Made by a program: the position numbers and the translations under genes. A stretch of DNA of 64,000 nucleotides from Eucalyptus grandis (lineage: Eukaryota > Streptophyta > Magnoliopsida > Myrtales > Myrtaceae). How positions within the stretch are numbered: the first letter of the stretch is position 1; each line of letters opens with the position of its first letter. Below are positions 11,901 to 23,200 of the stretch, piece after piece. The DNA lies in contig NC_052618.1 in NCBI RefSeq assembly GCF_016545825.1, forward strand, positions 45,020,196 through 45,084,195, in the 5' to 3' direction. The notes beneath the pieces were generated by a model. It did not search any database and was not told where the DNA came from. It was given only the letters and a program-made list of their open reading frames with translations.

Positions 11901-11988
11901 CGAAAGCTTCGGAATGGCCAAACTCAAATGATTGAAACAGGAGAAGAGTCCACAATATGAGGGGTGCAAAGGCAGGGGCTGATGCCAT
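8982..11988 (-). pseudogene. RLP1: EIX2/Cf-type LRR receptor-like protein, pseudogene
   Basis: The ATG at 11988 (MASAPAFAPLILWTLLLFQ) matches the starts of RLP2 and RLP3 and opens a signal peptide. Then come the LRRNT cap (CFGTEREALLKFRQGL, then DCCEWKGVEC), many extracellular LRRs, a C-terminal cap (NNGLCGAPLLKVCP) and one membrane helix with GxxxG spacing (YAGLGPGFAMGFLGF). A short cytoplasmic tail follows and there is no kinase. Such RLPs detect apoplastic ligands and usually signal with SOBIR1-type kinases. Lesions: an extra T in a T-run near 11033; a 1-bp deletion near 10530 shared with RLP3; and a scrambled stretch at about 10065-10200 with loss of one LRR unit present in RLP2 and RLP3. 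A hexamer expansion adds a Gly-Phe run. Confidence 0.9.
11433..11466. repeat. (AAACCC)n hexamer expansion inside RLP1
   Basis: About five and a half AAACCC units translate on the minus strand as alternating Gly-Phe (GFGFGFGFGF) between LANW and GGGYLTTDN. RLP2 and RLP3 have only a short, non-repetitive sequence here. Confidence 0.9.
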
Positions 11989-12136
11989 TGCTTTCGATAA
12001 TATGGGATTAGGAAATGCAGTGTACTTCCTCCGTTTTATGGTGACATGGGTCTTGGGAAGGTCTTGATTGAACTTCATCAAGAGGACATTACTCGTTTCC
12101 TACTTATTTGATTTGGCCATCACTCTCAATCAACAT

Positions 12137-12900
12137 TGTCACACCCCGAATCCTATCAAATAATAACTCAAAATATATCAAATCTTCATCACTTTAAGAT
12201 GTGAGTTTACAAATTCATAGAATAGATAGCACAACTTATCTCAAAATGCCTACAACCAAACAACAAATGTTATTCAAATTGTCAAATTCGCGATTCTATC
12301 AAATATTCGAGAAACAACATTAAAATCAAGTAAAACACTATCTCAACTACAAAATGATTAAACTATGCTTAAATGCTAAATGCTAACAAAACAACTTATA
12401 TGTACTAACAAATCAAACATATCACAGTTCTACAAAATGATTTTTTTTGCTTGGAGCTCCATAGCTCAAGAATCAAACTTTGCAGCTCAATTTTCACTAA
12501 ATTTTAACTTTGAGCCATAATTTTGAAAACTACTCTAATTAAACAAATGAAGGGCACAAGCACTTACGAACGTCGCGATATGAAGTCGAATCAGCTTGGT
12601 GAAGCGTCTATGGAGTGAATGCATAAAACCCTCTCTCTCTCTCTTTTCCTTTTATTTCTTCTTTCCCTTTTTCTCTATCCTTTTCTTTCCGTTTGTGTGA
12701 ATCTCGGCCCGTCAGCCCGTCTTTAAAAGCTGAAGGTGTCTTGTTTTTGTTGACTTAGTCAACTTCATCTCTTTTTTTTTTTTTTTTGCTTTGATCGAGT
12801 TAAAGTCCATATTTACAAATGCGATGAAAGACCGCGATGATCGAGCCAGGACCAACCAATCACCAGAGTGCAGCCAAAAGCCTAAGTGCCTTCTTCTGCA
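12137..12900 (-). repeat. LTR-derived fragment upstream of RLP1
   Basis: The sequence starts at TGTCACACCCCGAATCC, the reverse complement of an LTR 3' end (...GGGGTGTGACA), like the head of the LTR at 29454. On the minus strand it contains a CT-rich/AG-rich tract and TTTTAAAGACGGGC near 12725, a possible TATA-like site and transcription start region. It points toward RLP1 and ends about 150 bp before its ATG. RLP2 (24382) and RLP3 (52361) have the same arrangement, so it preceded the duplications. Confidence 0.55.
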
Positions 12901-12930
12901 GGGTATTGGACAGGAGTATTAGAGTCAATG

Positions 12931-12950
12931 GTCAAAAGTTTGATTGATAA
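12931..12950. repeat. ~20-bp direct repeat, left flank of PLAC8-B
   Basis: GTCAAAAGTTTGATTGATAA pairs with 14211-14232 (GATCAAAAGCTTTGATTGAT...). The same motif flanks PLAC8-D (53333 and 54022), and a single copy occurs at 25281. The core ATCAAAAGCTTTGAT is nearly palindromic. Confidence 0.75.
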
Positions 12951-14210
12951 TAACGTGTCAATGGACATGTCGAATCCCGCCTTTCGAGCTCGCCGTACTC
13001 CTGGGTTAAAGCACAGTATTCGCAGCAGTAATGGACTAAGCCATCTCATCAATCAGCGCAAGGATCCTCTTGCAGCTGGGTATTGCTGTCTTATCTTGGT
13101 GCGGTAGAAGCAGGAGTAGCAGCTGGCGCACCCAGGGTCAACTTATGAAGCGTTGGAATTTTCGTGATCACCGTGGAAATAGCTCCGTGAACAGGGCATT
13201 GCCCTTCGTCAGTGAAAAATTCGGCATGCGAGTTTTCGACACGTGATTTCGATATCGAGGTCTATATATATAACACGTGTGTGTATGAAAAAAATAAAAC
13301 ATAATAATAAAAATAATAAATTGAGAAAGAAGAAAAACTTAATATTCTCTTCTCTTTTAATTCTCACTTCCTGTGTGATACACAATTCTCCCTTTCAGTT
13401 TTCTTTCTTCTCTTTCAACATATCTAACACACAAGTCCAGAATATGGATCACTTGTTTTTCTCCAAATTTTATAAATTATTGAAATAGAGTTGAATTTGT
13501 CAAATTGAAATAATAAATGATATTAATAAATGGCGGATTAATGTTTTTAGTGTGAATTCATTCTAGGCTTTTTAATTAATTAATTAATTAATTATAAATT
13601 TGATTCAAATAATCATAAAATGATAATTTATTATGTATATATAAAAATATATAATTAATATATAACGTGTCCCAACGTGTCGGAATTCTCTATTTTTTTG
13701 AGAAACAACATATCGGAATGTTGTGTCGTGTCACGTGTCAGTGTTGGTGCTACTTAGGCGGCAACAAAAACCAACCTGAGTAAGCAAGTCTACTTATGTC
13801 GATCCTTCTTCAATTTGTGCGAATGTGATTGATTCTACTTGCAAACTGATCCGTGATCAGCAATTTCCGTGATTTGCCAAATGTGATTCAAGGGCACCAA
13901 AATGACAAGCAACTTGTGAGATTAACAAGATATCAACCTACATGAGTCATCAATAACACATTTCCATCTCTGGATCCACTTAAAACTCGACATATTACCA
14001 AAGTGGTGTAAGATAATTCAATTGCTAAATTCTTATAACCCCGCGACATTAGGCAATTGCAATTGGATTCTTGAATCTCTTAACTGTTTGACCTTTCCCC
14101 ATCGATGTCACCTAGTAGATGTATACATGGGCATAACTATTCTATCAAGTGTTAATCCACCTCTAAACCAAATGGAATGTGAGGAAATTTCTGAGGACTT
14201 ACAACTTGGA
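12951..14210 (-). pseudogene. PLAC8-B pseudogene
   Basis: An exon-3-like sequence (about 12965-13200) matches the PLAC8 C-terminal half but has indels. An exon-2 remnant lies near 13840-13910, where the CPCITFG region is out of frame and has a stop after CP. Only the exon-1 donor context (near 14197) remains; exon 1 itself is absent. A ~565-bp AT-rich insertion splits exon 3 from its acceptor. The locus is flanked by a direct repeat of about 20 bp. Confidence 0.8.
13200..13768. mobile_element. AT-rich insertion in PLAC8-B
   Basis: Relative to PLAC8-C and D, extra DNA lies between the start of exon 3 and its acceptor. It contains ACACGTG-type motifs near both ends, a long AT-rich middle and a (TTAA)n run near 13572. 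No coding capacity was found and no clean terminal repeats or target duplication were identified. Its transposon class is unknown. Confidence 0.5.
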
Positions 14211-15640
14211 GATCAAAAGCTTTGATTGATAATCAAGTGTGGAAGCCGGTAGAATATTTAAATTATAAATCATGCATTCAACTAACAGCTTAAATTTTTA
14301 TATTAGTTAGTCGTTATCTCACAAAAACTTACATTATATTAGAGTTGAAGGTCCTGAGTTCAAATCTTATCAAACCCCATCTACCTCCCTAATCAAATAT
14401 GTCCATACTTAGTATTAAGCAAAAGGATCAGATTAACTGTGAGGAGGAGTGTTATAATATTTATATAATAAATTACATTTTCATCTAACAGTTTGAACTT
14501 TTAAAACAGTTGGCAGATGTCTAACAAAAATTTTCATAAACAAAGAAAGAAATGCTGTGAAAAGAAAATAGCAAGAACGGTAGAGAGATAAAGTAAACAT
14601 TGGAAAACTTTGGCCGAAAGCTGTTGTAGTCAATGTGAAACCTTCAAAGGTTTCATTTTGACTAGAACCTACCAACGTGTTTCTACCTTCATGTACCAAC
14701 CATTTGAGACAAGTCTACAAATGCTTTATGACCTCTTTCTTGTTATGACCATTTGGTACTTTCCTTTTTTTATAGATCTTTTAACAAACAAAAATCTAGA
14801 AATGACTCAGATCACTCATATCATAAAATCAAATCAAAATAAAAGCAACTCGGCATTCTCGACATCAAATTCGTGACACACAAATGTCACCAAAAGCTTC
14901 TTGATTTGGTTTCGATTTAGGCTGCGATTGAATGTGTGGATTAATAGTTTTGTGCCGGTGTTCCACTTTCTTTTATTATATGGTCTTGACTATTGGTCCT
15001 CTAAGTGCTCCACCTTCTTTTTAGCTTGTTCTATTCTCCCCAAGATGATGCATAACGTGTTTTGCAAAATTGATCATCCGCTTGTCTTTTGACATGTATT
15101 CTTTCTTCAACACATCATATGTTGACACATATCAATCGCCAATACTTTTTTACATGGCGAACCAGCCTCCTTTGCTCATCCAAGTGTAACTTTTTCAACT
15201 ATTGCCGCATTCAGACAGAGATGATCATCCACATCTTGACAAAGAGTACATGACCAAACCGATATACACGCGCATTGTCCAAAAATTGTATCCTCTTGTA
15301 TCGGAACCCTCTTCTCACGGGTAAATTTCCTCTTAGAATGGTGCATGGTAAAAAATTCGGCATCGACATTGAACATCAATTGCACCATGTTACGACATTG
15401 AACATCAATTGCACCATGTTAATCTTAGGTCGAAATCATTTTTCTCGAGCTTAATTAAATGAACCAAGACATGGTCAAAGTGGACACACACGAAATATAT
15501 GCTAATTGAAATCATATCTTTGACTTCAAGTATTGATTCTAGTTGCGACGGTCAAAGCTAAACCCTTAAATCTACATCAATTTCTCAATATGCATTTGTA
15601 AGGTACAATACACGCACCCCAGGTTAATTAGAAAGAGATG
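14211..15640. other. Non-coding spacer of block 2, first part
   Basis: No gene is recognised. About 14320-14765 matches 54100-54525, the sequence running into the assembly gap after PLAC8-D, so these are paralogous spacers. Tail-to-tail short direct repeats occur near 15360-15420 (CGACATTGAACATCAATTGC twice). Confidence 0.6.
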
Positions 15641-15649
15641 CACGGTAAC

Positions 15650-16790
15650 ACTCAATCATATATGCACCTCAATCTAGTTCAGGTAGTTTCCTATGTAATT
15701 TCATTTTTCTATCGTGATTTTTTAGACCAAGATCATATTTTAGAGTTGGACACGACTTGGCCCCGTGACTTGACTATCGCACTTTTACGTGGATCGCAAC
15801 CTTGTTTTCTAGAATTCCAAACGTAGTTTCGAAAAGAATTTATTTCCTATAATTATGTGCGATGTCATTATCAAGACAGCACAAGGCTCAGCAGCTTGTT
15901 TAGGTTCCTTTTGGGATTGCGGGTGAGTCTAGGAAGAACTCCATGGAAGAGATGAGCTAGAGAACTCGGTCCTTTTTTCTTGTTCGAAAAAAGGACTCAG
16001 TCTTGGGGGAAAGATTAATTGATTAATTTTTCCAACCGGCATAAATTAGATTTGTTAGATGGTGTAGATGGCCACTGATTGTATGGGGTTGTGTTTTATT
16101 ATGTGATAAACGGTTGGGATTGTTAGAGAAGTTGCTCAATATGGCGAGGGACTCACGAACCTTACCTAGTGCTGATGGTGACACGTAGAATGTTTAGCGT
16201 TCATGTCAGTGATTTTTAACAAAAATTAGCTTGATAGACTTTATCGACAAATTGTTAAAAGATTTAAAATTGAATTAGTTAGATTGAAAAGTTTAAGATT
16301 AAATTAGTACAAATATAATAAGTTCAAGACTTTTTTTTTTTTGGTAATTATCCTGATTTTCATCACAACGGTGAGTGCAAATAATGTCAAGTTGGGCTAT
16401 TCATTGACTTGTGACTTGCCTTGTTGATAAGATTAATCAGAGGTACTAGATGGGATTGTTCTACTCAGGCAAAATGTCCATTTCATAGAAGAACATATAG
16501 GCTTATCTTTTTTTTCCAATGTGGATATCCCTTTGTAAATGACTAGATTCTTGCTCACGTCAGATGAGCTTTTGCGTATTGAATTATTATGATGTAATTG
16601 AGTGAATTTTTATAAAACCACTTTATTCATAGAAAACTAAAGAAAAGAAAAGAGAACTTGTATAAAGCCTGATGTCTCATGAGAAGAATTGAGAAAGTTT
16701 ATTGCGGACTCTTTTATACGTTTGTCATTGGGGTAAATGCCCTCTTACTTTTGACCATGGTCAATGTTACAACCTCTTCAAAGCCCTCCC
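15650..16790. repeat. Duplicated spacer piece of block 2
   Basis: Matches 6025-7130 of block 1 and 46267-47380 of block 3 with many substitutions and small indels. Non-coding. Similarity to the block 1 order breaks off near 16790 and resumes at about 18930. Confidence 0.7.
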
Positions 16791-17379
16791 GCCAGAGCGG
16801 AGGTTAATGGCTAGCGTTAACTCTAGGCTTAGCTCAGGCTTTCCCAAGTTCACAATTCGCGACTTATGGTCCGAGTATTTAATTTGCAACATTTTTGTTT
16901 AGAAATCGTCATTAATTGATTTGTAGTGGATCGATTAGAAACCCAAGTAATATATTTAAAAAAATTATTCATGCGTAACCAGAGAAATTAGATTCGGGAA
17001 CTTGATTACACTAGTTAATCAACTAATACTCTTTCAATACCTAAAAAATCAAGTAAAGCATTTGTGTAGCATTTTATACCAATCATGAGTTTTAGGATTC
17101 AATTCCTAACCATATTAAGGAAATAGCAATCCATGCATCATCGCTGCACAATTGGAGAAAAGTAAATGTGCAAACGGCAATACGACGTTTACTATCAAGG
17201 ATTTAAGTACAATTTCTTTTTGTTTTCTTTTAAGGATTTTCACATATTTTAAGGAAAAAAACACTCAAAGGCTATTTTATAGGTTTTTCCGATTTTTTGG
17301 AAATAATTTTTTTGGGATTTTCTATTTTTATAAAAAACAATATTAAATAATGATATATATATTATCAAAAAGGGTTGGA
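16791..17379. other. AT-rich stretch, no gene recognised
   Basis: This sequence replaces the block-1 segment at about 7130-8030. I see no coding pattern, terminal repeats or RNA gene. Confidence 0.4.
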
Positions 17380-18840
17380 ACCGACCCAGGTCGCCAATCC
17401 CGCGGCCGGACTGGGTGTGATACGCGAGCCCAGTCCGGTCCCCCAACCACTAGCCCCCTCGCGAAATGAAAAAGGGGCCCGGCCCGAAGAGAAGCTAACC
17501 CTAGATTAAGCCAGCCCAGTTTTATCTCCTATCCAAAGCCCACTTTCAATTGAAAGAAACGCCCAGCCCACAATTTAAACTAAACCAAAACCGGCCCATC
17601 AAAGAAAAACCTTAGCCCGAAAACCAAAAAGAATCGGGTCGGTCAAACCCGCGAACCAAACCGGTCGACCCGACTCGCGCCTGTCGCCCAGCTCCTTGCG
17701 GCGTCGACGGATGGTCGAGACGAACGGCGCCGCTCGCCTCGGCCGACCCACACGTCCTCTCTGGTGCCGCCTCGGCCGGCCCAGGTCGAGGGTCTGACCT
17801 CCGCCTGGGGCCGCCGTCCCTCGGCCGACATGAACACCGCTGGCATCCTCGGCTGAACACAAACCGAAAAAGGCGACGTCGGCGAACAAGCTCGAAACGA
17901 CCGAACGGCCAACACTCTGGACACCAGCCATCTCGTGAGGAATTCGACTCGACAGGATGATGCCCGGGCGGCTCGATACCGGGCTGAAACGACGAAACTA
18001 AAACCAGCTCTCGTTGGGCCATTTCGTCGAACAAGTGGAGCGCGCACTGGAACGAGGGGTCTTGGCTCGAACGGGACCGGAATCTGCGTCGGGACCCTCA
18101 GCAAAGAAGCGACGAACACACAGCAGCCGAAGCAACGACGGTCGGGGCCGGAGTTAGCGCGAGCAGGACGGCCGCGAGCTCCGGCCCAACGTGCCCGAAA
18201 GGAGGGCAAAATAGGGTCGGGCTCTTGCCGGCTTGAATCGAGGGCGTCGGCTGAGCGCGGTTGTCGGGCGGAGCTCGTGCGCGGCCGAGGTTGGCCGAAG
18301 CCATCTCGCTGCGATCTCCGTCTCTCTCGGCCTCTCGATCTCACCCAAACCCCAACTCTTTCTCTCTCGGTGCTCTCTCTCTCTCTCTCCAAAGCTGCCT
18401 CTCGAATCCCTCCCTTTCGCCCCCCTTCATCGAGCTCCGGAAGAGGGCCCGATCGACGGGGGTTTCGGCTGCCGGTCCTGGCAACGCCTAGCGGCCCTGG
18501 TGTGGCCGAGCCGGCGTCCCATCCTCCGCGGACGCCTGCTCGGCATTGAAGGCGTCCGCCAAGACGTCCCCTTCCGTCGGGGTTTCTCGCCGGATCTCGC
18601 GCTGCTCCGTTCGGCGGCATTGATGGGGCCCGCGAGACGTCCCCTCCGTCGCTGGTCTACCCTCTTCTCTCAGCCGGAGGTCGTCCTGCACGCGTTGGGT
18701 GCAGCGCGAGGAAGGAGGGAGGAAGAAGAACGAGAGGGCCGGGCCGCGAAGACAGCGAGCCGGGGGTGAGATGGGCCCTGGGCCGGAGCGGGAACGAGAT
18801 AAAGGACTGGGGTCAGGCCCAGCCCCCAAGGCCAACGTTT
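17380..18840. other. GC-rich island of unknown origin
   Basis: About 1.4 kb of strongly GC-rich DNA stands abruptly within AT-rich spacer. It has long open frames on both strands (minus 18620-17643, plus 17935-18549 and 18233-18769), all Arg/Pro/Ser/Gly-rich with no recognisable domain. This is expected from composition alone. A CT-rich tract at 18340-18400 followed by GC-rich sequence resembles the layout of the gypsy LTR at 60.5-63.2 kb (TATA, purine/pyrimidine tract, then a GC block). A retrotransposon LTR or leader is a reasonable guess, but no paired copy is in the window. Confidence 0.45.
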
Positions 18841-18929
18841 TCTTTTTTCTTTTTCTTTTTTAAAACAAAAAAAGAGAGAGTTGACGTTACTAGCGTCGAT
18901 ATCATTGGAGTATAAGGTTTTTATTGAAT

Positions 18930-20148
18930 TTTGCTTAATTGTCCTCCCCGAACTTAGGTTATCTTAGTTTCCATTTACATCGTGGCCAAAAGAGAGCGTT
19001 CATATTACTATAGAATTTCATGATTGGAGTATACATTTTGACCGACTTCAATTAATGTTATACCATATTAGCAAAAAGCTCATACATTGGTAATGAAACT
19101 ACATGAATCTAGCTGCAGGAAAATGTAAATGACAAGGAATTGATATGCCTAAAAATAATTTTTATAGAAAATAAATTACAAGGAAATGAAGCTACACAAA
19201 AGACGATACAAGGATGAGGTTGCTATAATCATTCCTGTTATGCTTTCTACCAATTCGGATGATTAAAAAAAAAAGGTGACAGTATAAACTTGGTAAAAAG
19301 TTGCCGTAGTCATTCTTGCCATGCTATCTACGAATTCAGATGATGTTGTATTTGTTCAAATTTACTCCATTAGAACTGATTTGGCAAGTATGCAGAGGGA
19401 ACGACTAGGGGCAATATTCGATGAGGAACCGGCTCTCATGTAGAAGAGAACAGCCATTGCAAAAGGCTAGAATTTTATCGAGTCAGCTAGGGATGAGACT
19501 GATGCGGTGCTCCGGGAAGTGAGGGAAGCATCACATTGCATTATATCAGCCAGTTTTCCACAATCTTTTTTCTCACTTGAATTACCAGTAGTTGACGCGT
19601 GAATCGGCAAAAAGACTTCATTATGTATCACATCTTTGATGAATTTTTTTCAAACTGTTGGTGTTGAAAATTTGCACCATGCCCCGAAGAGAGAAATGTT
19701 ATGTTTTCATTTTACATGATTGGGATCATATGACAGAAACTTTTTGATAAAGAGACGATAGCCTTAGAATTGGGACATCATATCTGTAGTAGTTGCAGCA
19801 TTGCAGAAGGGTTTAGCAAATGGCTTTGTCATCATGTTTGAGGCTTTTGCTAGCTTTTATATAATACAAAGAGTTCATTATATACATAAGTTACCGGTAC
19901 AATGTATCTTATGTATATGATCACAAAGAGAGGAACTTCTAAATTTATGACATAGATGTACATCTTCTTAATCTGACAAGTTTCTTTAACTCTCACGAAT
20001 GCTGCTTCATGTTAGGGGTTGTCCTTGAGGCCCATATTTGATAATTACCTCTCCTACAACATGTCATATAAATGATCAGGACTTTACCTATGGGCTACAA
20101 GAAGATCAAAGAAGCTACTTAGATTTCATACTAAGGGTTAGCAAAGAA
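18930..20148. repeat. Duplicated spacer piece downstream of RLP2
   Basis: Matches about 8030-8980 (block 1) and 48280-49090 (block 3). It ends with a (GA)n run at 20194-20226, just inside the RLP2 3' end. Non-coding. Confidence 0.75.
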
Positions 20149-20190
20149 TTATGTATTGAATAATTGAGAGCATGTGTTAGTGTGCTTACT

Positions 20191-20227
<37 letters not shown>

Positions 20228-23200
20228 CCTACGTAGGTCCTACAAGTAAGTACCTGAAAAGCTCTTTTGAACCGAAGCGTGGTAATTATCCCTGATATCA
20301 TCAGCTTTTCAATGATCTTATCTATTGCTTGAATGTAAGATATTCTCCAAGATTGCTTGAAATGCAATGCACTACAAAATCCCAAGAATCCAATTGTGAA
20401 TCCCAGTCCCAGGCCCACATAGAACCAATTATGGGCGTCCATATTGCCTTCATTAGGTTCACCTCCATTTCGAGAACCACCATCTTGTCTATCGATATCA
20501 GGATGTTGCTCATCTCTAGGGCAAACTTTCAAAAGACGAGCTCCACAAAGTCCATCGTTACCGTGATACACAGATTCATCATCCATGGTATGCAAATGAA
20601 TGCTTGAAGGGATAGGGCCTGATAATATATTGAATGAGAGATTGAGATGACCCAGAAAGTCCATGCTGGATATGCTAGGAGGGATTCTACCCGAAATCTT
20701 GTTGTTGGATAGGTCAAGGGATTCTAATTTTTTGAGGTCGCCAATGTTTGTAGGGATTTTCCCACTCAAATTGTTTTGCGAGAGGTTCAAATTCTGAAGT
20801 TGGACAAGCCTAGTCAACTTTTTTGGTATTTCGCCATTTAAATTGTTTGCAGATAAGTCAATGGAATGGAAGAATTTGAGTGTCTTGTCATATATTCGGC
20901 TAGTTCCCTTTGCATGAACCATGACGTAAATAAATGCCGGATATGACAAAAGGATCCAAGGGGGCCGAACTTCAACCATAGACAACAATCGATTAAAACA
21001 TAGCGGAATGCTTCCGGAAATGTTGTTCCGTGCTAGGCTTAAAAACTGGAGATGATGAAGTTGGCAGAGTTGCGTGGGAATGCCTCCGGTGAAACTATTC
21101 TTCTCAAAATCGATGATGGCTAATGTTTGAAAATGTCGTCCAAATGGAGGAATTTCACCAGTGAAGTCATTATCACTTAGATCGAGGAACAGAAGTTTAG
21201 CTAGGTTTGACAAGCATTGGGGAAGCACTTTGTCGAAGCAATTTTTATGCAGGTTCAGAACTACCAATTGCTTAAAATCGCAGAAAGACTTAGTAATCTG
21301 ACCTCTTAACCTGTTGTCACTCAGTGAAATCACTTCCAATGCTGTCAACTTTTTCAGACATAAGGGTAGTCTCCCAGATGGTTCTTTGACAGATCAAGAT
21401 AAAATAGGTTCTCCATCGCACATAGTGAATTTGGGATGCTGCCGCTGAGATTGTTACCAGCAAGATAAAGATATTTTAACGGTGGCATCTTGTTTCCGTC
21501 CATTCTGGAAATGGGGCTTAGAGAGGGTAGTGTCCCGGATAGTTGGTTCTTTGACAGATTAAGATAATATAGGTTCTCCATTGCCCATAGAGAATTCGGT
21601 ATGCTGCCACTGAGATTGTTACCAGAAAGAAAAAGATATCTTAACAGTGGCATCTTGTTTCCGTCCATTCTGGAAATGGGGCCTTTGAGCATATTATTAC
21701 TGAGATCAAGCCATTCAACGTTAAGTAAAATGTCGGAAAGCCAATTAGGAACTTCATCTGAGATGTTTGCATTGGCCATGAACAAAACTGAAATATTCCT
21801 TTGTGTTCGAAGCCACAATGGAAATTTCGGTCCCACACCAACATCTGACATGCCAATCATTTGAAGTTGGAATGGAGGAACCCAGGCGGGATCAAAACTT
21901 AAAACAAGTTCATTAGCCGAAATGAACAAATAGGTCAGGCTCGTGAGATTTGCAAAGTGCAATTCACCAACAACTCCGTCCAATGAATTATTTAATATGT
22001 AAAAACTCTCTAGTCTAGATAGTCGTCCAATACTTTCCGGGATGTTTCCACTCAATTTGTTGTAGCTGAGATCCAACTCTCTTAGAGATGATAGCTCCCC
22101 CAAAGTTACCGGAATAGGTCCCGACATTGAGTTTTCTGATAGACTTAGGTACTCGAGATCCCTGAAACTCCCAAATTGGTTTGGTATATGGCCACTGAAA
22201 TTATTGGCACTGAAATCACAAATTCTCAAGTCACTTTGTGCCGACTCCAAAGGACCATGGATGATGCTCCCAACGTCTCCATCAAAGCTATTATACGCCA
22301 ACCCTAATACACGCAACTTGTAGAGACTGCTGAAGTTTTTCAGAATTTGACCATCTAGCAAATTATCAGACACATCAAGAAAGGAAAGTTGTTGATTATT
22401 ATCAAAGAGTGTCCTGGGAAATGTGCCTTTTGTTGGAGAAATCTTTCCAGAATATTTTGAAGCTGACAAAACGTTTCTTTCAGTCTAAAGTCTGCATGTT
22501 CGGAGACCGTCAGTTTAAAGTCTGAAGACTTTGTTCTCTCGAGACTCAAGACTCAAGACTCAAGACTTAAGTCTCAAGACTCAAGACTCAAGACTTAAGT
22601 CTCAAGACTCAAGACTTTATTCTCACCGACAGTCTTTCTAATCCAGTGTTGAAGGAAATCCAAAGCCAAGGTTTATGGTTGAGGATTCGATCCTATCCTC
22701 TGGAATAGATTCTTTGGTTGGATAATCATTTCGGATTCTTTAATTCTTATCTAAGGTCGATTGAAGATCCGATGGTCAACGAAATAATTTTGGATTATTC
22801 TATTCTTGGAAACCGAGATCCTGATTGTATGGGCGAACAGATTGATGGGCTATCATCGATTCCTTAAATAGCTCGGATGATCTTCTTGATTGATTCCGTC
22901 CAACGGGTAGATTGGAGGAATTCCTTTGGTAAGTGCCAACGGCTATGATGGCATGAAGGAGTATAAAGGAAGACGTTCTAGTTGTTTTAAGTGTGTGATC
23001 GATAGAAAAATTCCAGTACCGAAGATCCTTGATTGTTAGTTGAGGCGAGCGAAATTGTATACGAGAGAGTGTTTATACTTGGTGACGCCTTGAGTGAGTG
23101 TGGTAGATCATCTACACCTAGAAATCAAGGAAGATCAACACTTGTAACAACTCTTTGATCATAGTGGAATCCAGCCAATCGGCTGTCAGTGGAGAAGAGT

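Noticed and set aside
9706..12081. Plus-strand open frames opposite the RLP genes (also at 20-24 and 49-52 kb)
   Set aside because: Antisense shadows of LRR coding sequence that repeat in the same relative place in each paralog.
17599..18835. Seven overlapping open frames of up to 325 codons as possible genes
   Set aside because: Arg/Ser/Pro-rich on both strands with no domain or splice pattern; compositional.
22540..22620. CRISPR-like short repeats (CTCAAGACT words)
   Set aside because: The repeats are contiguous without unique spacers and lie inside a solo LTR of a plant retrotransposon.
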